A DNA stretch of 64,000 bases from Lates calcarifer (lineage: Eukaryota > Chordata > Actinopteri > Centropomidae). Made by a program: the position numbers and the translations under genes. The stretch covers positions 62,001 through 126,000 of the forward strand of contig NC_066855.1 in NCBI RefSeq assembly GCF_001640805.2, given 5' to 3'. This document shows, in pieces, positions 50,248 through 61,400 of this stretch. Under the pieces are notes generated by a model. It worked only from the letters and a program-made list of their open reading frames with translations. It did no database searches and had not been told where the DNA came from. Position 1 is the first letter of the stretch. Each line of letters opens with the position of its first letter.

Positions 50248-50612
50248 GTTTCTGGTTAAATGTCTGAAATAAGGTCTGTGGTTTTAACACAAGCTCAAGA
50301 CATTTTCAGGTTTTATTCTCCGACATAAAATGGGTCAGTAAATCCCCCACTCCTGATGTCTGAAGCTTTTACGTGTCTTAAAAAAGGCGGTTGCTAACGA
50401 GTGTCTAAATGAGACTACAGAGGTTGTCGGGGACGTTAACATGAAAACCCATCTACTCACCAGTCCACCTTTACAGCCTCGTTGTGTTTCTACTCACGCT
50501 CTTTCAAACTCTCACTAACTTTCTAAGAAGAAAGGCTTTTGTAGAAGAGCTCAGAGCTAAATGAAATGACCAGTTGGAAGCTTAGTGGTGGAGACGTTGA
50601 CGTCATGTGACC
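50248..50612 (+). repeat. 365-bp repeat family B, copy 2 (upstream of hlf)
   Basis: Direct copy of 13031-13395 with a single mismatch, including the CRE palindrome (50598-50605). The upstream flanks of both copies share only scattered similarity (ACTTCCTGT). Confidence 0.95.
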
Positions 50613-51775
50613 TGTGGTGTAGTTGGTTTATAGCCTAACATTAGCTTCTTACTTCTGGAGGTTGGATTTAGGCTTCAAACATCAGAACAGTGGTGTTCAT
50701 CTGAGAAGATTATCTGATCAACTAAACCTGAAGAATCAGAAACTTTAGCTGCTCACTGTTTATTTTCTGGAATAATCCAAAACATTATGAAACAATCCCA
50801 TTGGCTTTTTGTGGAGGAACCAGGCTGATGCTAACTTCAGGACTCAGATCTGTTCTGAATTTGGACCTGGCCCTATTTTCGTTGGCCGTGATGAGCACAT
50901 TGGTTTTCGTGTTGTTTCATCAATCATTTGTCCACAAAGAACCTACAGTGAAACTTCCAGAGAGAGAGCTGATACTGTACACCCAGCCCTTGTTTTGTGG
51001 GTCAGTTTTTTTCTAGCACAGTGTAAACAGTACCATGCTCATGTAACCCCAGTGTCAGCATCGTTCCTACAATGGTCTTTCACCATTAAAAGGTTGAAAT
51101 TATTGATTTACATAACCAAAGCTGGCCTGAATGAGCTCAGTTAGAGCGCTGACCTCCTGGTACCTCTTAAGACTCACCACTGCCAGCCAAGACCTATTTT
51201 CAAAAAAACAAGCCAATTAATCAGGCCGCTCGTCACAAAGAACTTCGATAAAGGATGTGCATCTGGAATCATTTTGGATTGTCTGTTAAACTCATCATCA
51301 ATAGGACCTTGTTAAGCAGGCCAATAACTGATGAGCTGTGATCTGTTTGGGCTGAACTCACTAATCCAATCCCAGGCAGAGTTGTTGATGCACTCTGTGA
51401 CCTTTGAGTTCTCCAGGTTGAATGAAAGAAAAGAGGCTTTACAGGTTGTGTAACTTCTCTAGCTGATTTGGTCATAAACTGTTCAGACACAAGAGAGAGC
51501 AGGACGTGAACAGATGATCTCACACCTGCAGCGAAAGCTCCCAATGATCTGTAAACATCTCACCGTCTTTCCCTCAGGACAATTATCACGACTCTTTATC
51601 TGAACAATATGAAGATGATGAGTCCCTGATTTAAAACACTCGGAAATATTCTACATGATCCTTCATTTTCATCAAGCACAGGACATGTCTGATGAACTAC
51701 AGTGTTTCTGCATTTAATTATGTGGTGCATTGTCACAGGGGAATCATTTTGACACATGATTGCATTAGATAGGTT

Positions 51776-52240
51776 CCTGAATCAGATCTTCACATCTTGT
51801 CAGACCTACGCGATACATAACAAAGGCTTCAAGTTCATCTTTTATCAGCAGGTTTGTTGAGGAGATGCAGGGCTTTTATTTTGAAGGACACAACTCACAG
51901 GCTCATTTCTGCTGGAAAACCAAAAATATGAATTATATATGAGAAAAATTCAAAACATACAATTAGTCAATTTAATGAGAATGTGAAGGGAAACTGACAA
52001 GAAACAAAAAAAACCAGAAACATAACTGTTTATCAATACTACACTCCACTAACAAATATAGGACTTTTATCAAGGAGAACGCAGGGAATTTGACCTTTGA
52101 CCTTGATCTGTTTGTGTTACTGTGGTACTTATACTTCAGTAAAGTATCTGATTACTTCTTCCACCACTGAAAGTCACACAGTAACACAGACACAGTAACA
52201 GATGGAGGCAGTGGTACATCACCAAGAGGTCGGCATGTTG
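51776..52240 (-). repeat. Dispersed repeat family A, copy 5 (inverted)
   Basis: Reverse complement of about 40400-40840. Matching blocks include GCAGGGCTTTTATTTTGAAG, ATCTGATTACTTCTTCCACC and CAGATGGAGGCAGTGGTA. The two inverted copies bracket most of the hlf gene. Confidence 0.8.
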
Positions 52241-53770
52241 TTGCTCCATCTGAAATGTCTCTAATATTAAAGAAATGTCACAAAGTCACGACTGTAGATG
52301 GGGTCTGAACATCCAGTCTGAACAATGCATGCACTCAGGTTTGTGTTTAGGTGTTTATGAGTGTGTGTGTGTGTATTTGTGTGTGTGTGTGTGTGTGATT
52401 TCATTAGTGTTTCCAAGCTGCAGCAGACATTTATAGCTGTGCTTGCTAGCGAGAGGGGAAATCAATACTCAGAGCCCCGGGCAGGAGGAATATTGGCTCG
52501 GCCCTTCCACCTCCAGCCCTCGCACACACACTATAAATACTACCATTCACATCACACACCAACACACACACATTCACACATTCCAAAAGCTTCAAAAACA
52601 CTTGCCAGTACTTAATAAATGCTTCCCTGGATGACCTCTTCAGGTACAGTGAGGTAATCTCATTATTACAGACTTTTATTTTGTTACTTTTGAAGGCAGA
52701 CGTCAGCGACAGAACAAAACAAAACAGAGAGGAGCTGCTGTAAAATCCCACATGAAATGGAAAGACTCTATATTGATCCACCTCTGTGACATAACACATG
52801 TTGCAGTCCAATAATAACACTGATATGTGGTACAGTACGACTTCTGAGGACAGGCAGGCGGCAGATCATTATAGGGATTTTACTCACTTCCATTTCAGCT
52901 GATCTTAAATGTGGTCTGGGTGGAGGACTGACCAGGTGCAGACACTTAGACTAATACAGTCTCCACCCACCATGAGAGGCAAACCCACAGGTCGTCCCAG
53001 CTGCAACTGGTTTCCAAATCACTGTAGATCTAAGCTCATAATTCACAATAAGTACACATGCAGCTCTGACTGATCCATGACTCACCTGAGGTTTTATAGA
53101 ATTCATCTTAATGTTTATCACACCTGTTTATTTCTGATTTATTTTCTGTAATAATGTAACATATATATACATATATAACAATAATGAGTTTCTAGAAATG
53201 GAAGATGTTTTAAATCTGACTATTACACTGACAGGTTTACAGACTATTAAAATCAAATAATTAGTTTTATATCACTTCATAAACACCAAGTTACTGTTGC
53301 TGTAAATATAAAGATGAGAGAGCTGACATGTTGCTGCAGGGAAGAAAAACACATCTTGTTAGTTTGTACAAGTCTGTGGCAGCAAACTTCAGGCTCCATT
53401 GTGGCTCTTAAGAACAATTCAGAGCGAGGAATGTCGACCTTCTCAGAATAGCTTCATGCACTGAAACAGCCTTCCTGTCTCTGGGAATAAAAACACTCTG
53501 ACTGGTCTGTGTACCGGCGGACTGCGAGGCTGTCGACGGTCCTGAGCAGAGGCTGAGGACTGAGGAGAGACAAAGAGAGGAGGCAGAGCAATGCTGAGAG
53601 AGTCCAGACAGACTGAAGAGGTACTCAAGACCTAAAAGGAACATCTTTACTCCAGGGTTTCTGTTGCATGAAGATGTGACAGAAATGGTGTGTTTGATTA
53701 TGTAACGTCCATACAACACAATAAAGAGCCCAAGGTGTTGACCTGGCCTCCAAGCTACCAAGATCCCAGC

Positions 53771-53850
53771 CTGAACAGATAAACCTGCAGTCCGGACTCA
53801 GGGCTGAACGGATAAACTTGCAGACCGGATTCAGGGCTGAACAGATAACG
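53771..53850 (+). repeat. 33-bp tandem repeat, about 2.4 units
   Basis: Units start CTGAACAGATAAACCTGCAG at 53771, 53804 and 53837, with a few substitutions. Confidence 0.85.
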
Positions 53851-54365
53851 CATCTGCTTTGTTTTCCAGGTGATACTTACACAGCATTTGCAGTTAATAT
53901 TTTCTAAAAAGGATCTGAACATCTTTCAAAGACAAGACATAAAAGCACAGCAGGAAACTCAAGATCGACTAAATGATCAAACACTCTGTGATGCTGACTT
54001 TCCCACTCATTAATGAATAAATTCAGATGCACGTTTATAAAGGATCAATAATTCAGTTTAATAAATCACATGAACATGTTATTTTTGAAGGTTATGTCAC
54101 ACTTTACATGATGCTACAGTAACTTCCTCTCTACATACAGTGATTGATTAAGTGAAGTTTTAACTATTAAAGTAATTTCTTACGTTTTGCTGCAGCAACC
54201 GGATTTAGTGAAACTAGAACTCCAGGATTTTAGAAAGAAACATAAACTTGGAAAGATGTTGTGGGACAACTGGAAAACCTGTACAGATAAATACATATTA
54301 CTACAGAGAGGACAGGAGGGAGAATCTGGTCTCTGCTGGTCTACATCTCCGTCTCTATGGACGGG

Positions 54366-54498
54366 CTAGGTCTTCTGGTCTGTCGCCTCTCCATCCTGCT
54401 CTCCCTCTGGCTCAGAGGTCTCCTGAGGTGACGGAGGCCCCATGGTGCTGCTGATGCTCGTCACAGGGAGGCTCCACGATGTGGTCTGGGTCACGTGA
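54366..54498 (-). CDS. stxbp4: stxbp4 last coding exon: end of WW domain and C-terminus
   Basis: 133 coding bases after the acceptor (cccatgacag): one base completing Asn, then HVTQTTSWSLPVTSI and a short acidic tail ending EATDQKT and TAG. HVTQTTSW matches the second half of the STXBP4 WW domain, including its second tryptophan and, three residues on, the proline that packs on the domain. The tail is polar, as in human (where it ends NQKS, from memory). STXBP4 (Synip) binds syntaxin-4 and controls GLUT4 vesicle fusion; it also stabilises p63. Its PDZ and coiled-coil exons must lie beyond the window or were too diverged to see. Confidence 0.93.
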
Positions 54499-55815
54499 CT
54501 GTCATGGGTTAGAACAAGAAGCACAAGACAAATACGCTGGCTGAGTGTTAGACGACAGGTTCCTGATCCTCTGTGGAGGTTGAGCTCAGAGTTTCTGTGG
54601 TCAACGGCGTCATGGGTGAAAGTTTATGAAAAGATCTCCTTCGAGGCAGGTCATGACCGTCAATCAGCTGACTGCTCTCTCTTCTATTTCACAATCATTC
54701 CTTCAGTTTAGCCTCATTTTGCTTTATTCAATAATTTGTTCTGTCAAATCACCACATTTTCCACTCAAATCTCTCACAGCACTGTAGCATGTTGGAAACA
54801 GGAGAGTTTTGGTGGAGTTGGACCCAGAAACAGTATCTATATCGCTCATGATATTCATATATTAACAATGGATCCAACCATTAAAGAGCAACTTGCAGGT
54901 CGGAGATCCCAGTGAATCATTGTGTACGGAAATGTATAAGCTAGTTTTTCAAAAAAATATCTGCATATGTACACCACAGTGACTTCTGTTTTTGTAAGAG
55001 AATTTTGGTTCAACAACTGAAAACGATTAACAGGAAGTGGCATAACATCGGAGAGATGAGCCAAGTTAGAGCAAGTTTGATATGGTTCCTTCAATCCTCA
55101 GATCCTCAGATGAAGTTTCCTAACTAAGTTCGGGAACAAAGACCATGCCTAAAACTTATCCCATTTCCGCACCAAAATCAGTTAAGCACACCTCATCCTT
55201 CCTTTGACTTAGTTTTCTCCATACTCCTTTTTCTTTTTGTTCCTTTCTCTCTCTTGTCTGATCACAGGAACTGGAGGCTCTATTCATCCGAGCATGAAGC
55301 AATGGCTCTCCCACTCTGAGGCTCAACTCCCAGGTTCCTACCAGTCTCCATCAAACATGATCCATCAACCTCCACTCATTCCTCACCCTTTATCCCCTTC
55401 ATCCCTCAACCCTCCCTTCAGACCCTCAATGCATCCTACTTCATCTTCTCACTTCCATTCATATCAAGCAATAAATTATGCTATGGTCTTTGTTAGTGAA
55501 CCCATCTTAAACAATCATCTCCGCATGACCACGTTTTTAGTCACAGATGTAGCAGTGAAGTCCTGTCTTTTTTCCTGCTAGGAAAATGTTGAACTCGAGG
55601 CTGGAATTTCTACAACCTGCTCACATACAATCATTTGGCATAATGACAGAGGGAGATCACGATCTAAAACTACCAAGAAAACACCAACTTACTAAGAAAT
55701 GGCTGCTCAAACAATTTTCAGACAATGTTAAGTATACATTTAAAGAAAAAAAAGGGGAACCTGCAAGTTGCTCTTTTAGCCCCTGACAGGTTGATCTCCC
55801 CTTGAGTCCTCTTAC
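54499..55815 (-). other. stxbp4: stxbp4 last intron
   Basis: 1.3 kb, two thirds of it occupied by the inverted-repeat element at 54884-55775. It splits the WW domain within the Asn codon (AA|T). Confidence 0.85.
54884..55775. mobile_element. 892-bp element with perfect 17-bp TIRs and TTA target duplication
   Basis: The ends are AAGAGCAACTTGCAGGT (54884-54900) and its exact reverse complement (55759-55775). Both are bordered by TTA (54881-54883 and 55776-55778). A three-base TWA duplication is the hallmark of PIF/Harbinger elements, so this is probably a non-autonomous member, but the terminal sequence itself is not one I recognise. Inside, on the plus strand, a strong polypyrimidine tract and acceptor (ending 55267) precede a Pro/Ser-rich ORF (55237-55581) with HQPPLIPHPLSPSSLNPPF. 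No DDE transposase motifs are visible. Confidence 0.7.
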
Positions 55816-55873
55816 TTGATGTAGTATTTCACTCCGTCTGCAGTGTAGGCCTCCTCCCAGCCATAAGGAAGAC
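55816..55873 (-). CDS. stxbp4: stxbp4 penultimate coding exon: start of WW domain
   Basis: 58 bases between acceptor ccccctgcag and donor gtaaga, open in one frame: GT completing a Cys codon, then LPYGWEEAYTADGVKYYI and AA of Asn. This is nearly identical to mammalian STXBP4 (LPYGWEEAYTADGIKYFIN), with the first WW tryptophan. The phases (T|GT before, AA|T after) fit the human protein (DC-LPYGW and IN-HVTQ). With the next exon it rebuilds a complete WW domain. The preceding exon, expected to end with an equivalent of KSVRALLDMD, was not found up to 64000. Confidence 0.95.
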
Positions 55874-56454
55874 CTGCAGGGGGGTGGAGAGAACCATTCA
55901 GTAGATGTCAGGTTTAATGTGTTAATTATTGTAGCTTTGCTTTTCCACATTGTTCCTGGTTTGAAACATCCAGACGTAATCAGGCCAAGGGATCAACACA
56001 AATATCACGTTTCCATCCAGCCTGAGAAGTTTCCACCACTGACTCCGTCACCCTGAGAGTAACTCTACTGTACTTTTCCACTCTGATCTCTCACTTACTG
56101 TACAAACTGGAAGACGAAAAGTCTCTTGACCCTGTTTCAGTGAACAAAAGGAGGCCAAGTTTCAAATGCTGTCCTGTGGGGAAACAGCCTGTAAACTGAA
56201 ACCAAACACTTCACGTGTTCAGAGAAAAGAGTGATTCTGAATCAGTGCTCAGAGGCCCCCATGAGGGGTTTGACATGATATATGACAAACATGTTACGAC
56301 ATGTGCTAGATCCAAGAACAAGAAATCCAGAGATGTGGCCCACAGAGCTGCTGATACTGAGGGCACAGATGAAGAAGTCCAGACATAAAATCTACTCTTT
56401 GTGTTTGTCTGCAGCCTGAACCTCTCGCTCGTCTGCTCACATTATAAAATGATG

Positions 56455-56620
56455 GGAAATGGAGATTGTCAGGGTGTCTGGGCTCAGCCTAAGAGACAGG
56501 GTGAGAAGCCAGTTGAGGTGGTTCGAGCCTCATGGGTGCCACCTCCCTTTAGAGGTGTTCCTCCTAGACCCAGATCTCACTGGGGGATTACATATCCCAT
56601 CTGGCCTGAAAAGCTGTAAC
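56455..56620 (+). mobile_element. Degraded LINE ORF2 C-terminal fragment
   Basis: Translation RVSGLSLRDRVRSQLRWFEP followed by GCHLPLEVFLLDPDLTGG parallels the well-known LINE tail (RWFGHVxRMPPxRLPxEVF, then PTGR). About 30 residues are missing between RDRVR and SQLRWF. It is a relic only. Confidence 0.65.
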
Positions 56621-58202
56621 TCACTGAGGAAAGGTGGATTTGCACCAAACTTCAGCACAACACTAGTTTTTGTCACTGATGGTGACTGTGTAGGTTGTAG
56701 AGGAAGTTGAAAAAACTTGTTCTGCAAAACATGAGATGGTCTTATGATAAACCTCAGATTGAACTGTATCCTCTGATTCCACGCTGAGATCCTCTTTCAT
56801 CATCTACGACACCGATCTTGTCTCTCCTATAAGAAGTCGAACTCTCTGCTCATCATCATCATAATCTCCATGTATGAACATGGAAATGACAATGTGGGTC
56901 TCACTGCTGGAACAAAGACATCTGATAGGAGGCGGGTAGCCTCTTTGTCCACCCATGAATACAAACTGTGAAGCTCTGAGATAGATTTCACAGGCCTGGG
57001 TTTCACTCTGTCAGTCTGAGTGTTGACAGGAGGACAGAGGGGACAAGATGCAGGTGTCAGGTGGTGAAAACACTCGTCTGTCAAAGAGGAAGACGATGCT
57101 GAACCGTACAGTAAAGACCAGGTCACCAAGAGGACTCTCAAGGTTCCTGGAAAACCTGGAAATCTATCTTTAATGATTCAGCAGTGGTGAAACTGTGTAG
57201 ATTCATGACTAAAACCCACAAAAACAAACCCATCAGTGTATTGAATCTGTGCTACACACACACCTCATGTCCACATCAACAGGTTCCTGTTAATGGATGG
57301 AAACAGGATCTTAAGTCATCTATTATATATCAATATTCAAATGTTCTCCATCACCAGTGACCGTTACACACAGCTGTGGTTATTTATAACATCTGGATAA
57401 CTCACCCACAACTTTTCACAATAAAGGTTGAGGTGAGAGTTCACCTGAGAAATCCTCCCAAACCACTGTTAAAGGGAAATTATTTGCTTTCAGGCAAATG
57501 CAAGCAGAAGAATTCATGTCTTATTCCATTTCTGTACAATTTGGTCTAAATTCAATCTCACAGCAGTTTGTGTCCAGGTACACAAAATCTAATCTATTGA
57601 TTTCATGTACGTGGACGTTCAGCACAACCTGCAGTTTATCAAACACTCACAACATTTAATGTGTTGATTCATTTCTCCTGCGTTGACAGGAACTGTGACT
57701 GCAGTGTTGTGTTTAGACTCTCTCAGCTCTTTGGTGAAGGTTAGTTTCAGTTCAGTTAGTTACAGAGACCCTCTGCTGACATTTGAAGGAAAAAAAAAAT
57801 CTGTGGCCATGACATGTCTCTTGCTAATAATTATTCCATACCCAACAAGTGACTGATGTCACAGGGTTAAACTAAAATGAAATCAAGTCTGAATTGTCCA
57901 TGTTTGCAAGTGGCTACTGATGACACCCCTGCCAGTCAATAATCAACTTATTTTTCTTCCTTCAGATGTCAGTAGAGGATTCTCTGTACAGGTCCGAGTT
58001 CTGGACTCCAAAGAGAAGTGATCTACTTCCTGCCAGCACCAAAATCTTTTCCTCCTGTGCACGAGTGTTTAACAACAACAAACCCACAGACTTCTGAAAC
58101 ATGATGCTGACTACAGGCGGCTGAAAGATGCCATCTTAAAAGTGACTGAAGCTGTCAAATAAAGGTAGTGGATTGACTTATAAAGTAGCATAGAATGGAA
58201 GT

Positions 58203-58229
58203 TTTACTAAAGTACAGTACTTTAGTAAA
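58203..58229. repeat. 13-bp-arm palindrome in a GTAC-type short repeat
   Basis: TTTACTAAAGTAC, one base, then GTACTTTAGTAAA. The flanks (TACTTAGTTACTTTCTACCA) match an abundant fish short repeat from memory. Confidence 0.85.
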
Positions 58230-58262
58230 TGTACTTAGTTACTTTCTACCACTGCCCATTTA

Positions 58263-58263
<1 letters not shown>

Positions 58264-58296
<33 letters not shown>
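58264..58296. repeat. (CA)n microsatellite
   Basis: About 16 CA units. Confidence 0.97.
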
Positions 58297-58300
<4 letters not shown>

Positions 58301-58458
58301 TGTAAACCCACGTGTGTAGACATGCTCCAGCACGGATACACACTCAGCGACTCAGCGAGATTAACATCACACACACGCGTCCACCTGCACGGACAGAAGC
58401 ACATGATGAAAATGTGATGATCTCCCTCTGCAGCAGAGTCACGCGCCCACTGCCTGCA

Positions 58459-58460
<2 letters not shown>

Positions 58461-58499
<39 letters not shown>
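58461..58499. repeat. (AC)n microsatellite
   Basis: About 19 AC units, with a short further CA run after an interruption. Confidence 0.97.
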
Positions 58500-61400
58500 A
58501 CACACACGCTCCCTGCCTGAGTTTCCGTTTCCATTTTCAGGACTTGTTTCTGCTCCATCATTTCACTCGTTTCTTCTGCCTGAACTGAGTCTGTGATGGA
58601 GTCAGATACAGAGACATACAGAGCGATGACTGAAGATTACCAACAATCTACCTACCAAGACAGACACGTTTACACAGATCACATTTTCATACCAGGTGTA
58701 AACAATCATACACACAACACACACAAATAGCTGCAAAGCATTTTCTTCTTTCAGCTTGTATTTGCTTATATCAGCTGCTTAGAACAGAACCTGTGCAGTG
58801 TGTGATGCTTGGCATTCTCAAAGAAATGAGTCAGTCAGACGTTCTCTCTCCTTCCTGACCCATACTTTAATAACTTCTGATCTACCTGGATTGATTACAG
58901 AACACTCTGGTTCTTCTTTAAAATGACCTGACATACTAATTTACTTTTTAGGGGCAGTTTTGATATTTTACTGGATCTTAAAGAGGCAAATGAGACGTAG
59001 TTAAAGACTGATTAAACACCACCAGGACCAAAACTGGTCTGGAGCTTTTTAGATTTGCTTTGGTCAAATGGTCACAGGCCAGTGTTTTTCTATATTTTCC
59101 TTATTGTCAACAAAACTTTTACTTCCTGATTCCCCTCCTGTCTGTGGCTCTCAGCTGCTCACTGTGGTTTTTATCAAACAGTACATTTCTTGGGGACTAT
59201 TTCCAGCGGCGGATTAATTCACATTTGGTGCTGTAGTGAAGACAGTTTTCTCTAATGAGGCTCCAGTGAAGCAGTGTTTGTGGTGTGGGTGTGTGTTGTG
59301 ATGCAGCTCTCTGGTTTTTAATGATCCAGATACGTCGTTCAGGTTCCAGGACACCTTTGTCAGTTTGGTTGCCATGGCAACACAGACGCAGTAATGAGAG
59401 TCTAACTGTCGGTCCTCGTCCACAAACAGTGAGAGACTAAATCCAAATTTCATTCCTCAGTGAACAACAGCTTCTTCACATCAGTAACTGAATGCTGTAA
59501 ACTCTCTAATCTTTGACTCCACATGCAAATGGACTCGATCTGTTGGGTCAAAGTCAAACTCACTGCAGGTGTTCTCCTTCTCCTGGAGTTCAGACAGTTA
59601 TCTCATCAGAAACATCACAAACACATCTAAAAACATTAAACTGCTTTTCATAGTAAAGTTAAAAATAAACTCACTGGTTTTATTTGGGGCTGTGAAAACT
59701 CTAAATATAAATTCCCATGATGCCTTCCAGCCTGAGAAATGTTCATAAAGGCAGATATCATGTATATTTATGCTGACATCAGGTAACAGGCCTCCATCAG
59801 ATGTTACTTCTTCTTTGGTCATAATGCTGCATCAGTTTTTCTGCAGCTCTGCTCAATTAGAATCCTTTATTATAACTAATAAAATGAATATTGGATCATG
59901 TTTCTGTGGGACTGTGGGACACAGTTAATGACCAGATGATGATTCTGTTTTTAATATCCAGGTGCCAGAGGCTCATTTCTTTCACCGTGTTTTGTCTTCA
60001 TTAAGTTCAGTCTCAGATGACTCTGTTCATCTGCAGATTTTCTGCATTATTAATGTTCAGAGTTCACCTGGTTCAGACAGGTTACAGCCGAGGAGGAGTT
60101 TTATTATTTAGCTTCTGCTTTTTTCTCTGATATTATCCAAAATGTCAGGATCCATCCTTCCTGCTGACACCAAAAAGGACCTGTTCCCATTTTCTTAACA
60201 AAGGAAAAAAACAAGTTCTAGAAATTCAACTTAAAATACATCCTCTGTCCCTGAGCTTTGTAATGCTAATAGATGTGTTTTGTGATGGGACAGCCCAGTC
60301 AGCTGACGCCTGTTTCTCCTGCTGTGTGAATCTGAGCTGACTGCCTGATGGAGATAACGAATTGGAGGAGCTGATTCTCCGTTCACTGCCATTAAACCAC
60401 AGAAGAAGAGGAGGACGCAGTGAGATGAGGTCATTAAACGAGACCTGATGGGTTTTTTTTGTGGAAGTGGAAACACATTTCGTCTCCAAAACTGTTAAAA
60501 ATCACAGTCCACATGTGACAGGTTTGGGTTAAATAAGGTTGACGGACCTTCGTCATCATGGTTACAATAATAACGTGGTGAGGGTCAGCTGTTACCTGGA
60601 CTTTGTGTCTCTATGATGTCAATTAATGTTCTTTTCTTGTTAGGAGGAGGCAGAATGTGTTTGTTTCCTCCTGACAGTTTCTTTTCATCTTTACTAAATC
60701 ACTTCTCTGTCTAAACCTAAACCTCGGAGGAGTTGGAGCAGACTTTTATTTTTATGTTGTTGTGTCATTTCTCATTGGACAGCAACAACAAAGACAGACT
60801 TTGTCATTTAGTCTGAAGGACTGTTTGTTTTACAGGGACAAAAGCTTTTTCCACTTCTCCCCAACAGATGGTGAGAACAGATTCAGTTTGACTCTGGTCC
60901 ATCTGCTCTCTGAGGTTTAAGGTTCAGATCTGAGGACAGCCTCAAGCTTTCACTTCACCTCATGCTCTTCCTCAATCAGCAGCTCGTTGTAACTGAGCTC
61001 AAACACCTGATGTCAATGACCTGTCGTCACTCAGCACCTCAGCCAAACGCTGCACTCACCCGTTCGAAACGTCCGTGAACCTTCCTCTGTTATTGTGTCT
61101 GTTCTTGGCTGCAGTGTTTATCATGTGTCAGTGTTAAATAGATCATTTATTTTTGTATAAACTTGATCTATGCATAAATTTGATTATTATTCTTGGTTTG
61201 TTTTTTAATTCACAGATTTAAAGGAGTTTTAATTAAGAGATGTTGAGTTTTATATATTTTTAAAGGAGTTTTAGCGCTTATCATCTAAAAACAGATTTTT
61301 CCAGGTAAAATTCAGCTTTGCTTTCCTGGTTTTGTTTGAATCTCTGTGGTCATGCACTCTGCAGCTTGATCCTAGTCTTCTTCTCTACATCTTACTCACA

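Larger units (their letters stand above)
48421..54365. other. hlf-stxbp4 intergenic region
   Basis: No gene recognised. It contains tttattaggaacacc-type repeat ends (48507-48530, 48638), a (CA)n tract (49015-49051), a purine-rich block (49200-49380), repeat family B copy 2 (50248), the inverted family A copy (51776-52240) and a 33-bp minisatellite (53771-53850). AATAAA signals on the minus strand near 53127-53142 could end the stxbp4 transcript about 1.2 kb past its stop. Confidence 0.6.

Noticed and set aside
53408..53761. 117-aa minus-strand ORF downstream of stxbp4
   Set aside because: It probably lies in the stxbp4 3' UTR or flank; Ser/Leu-rich composition without a domain.
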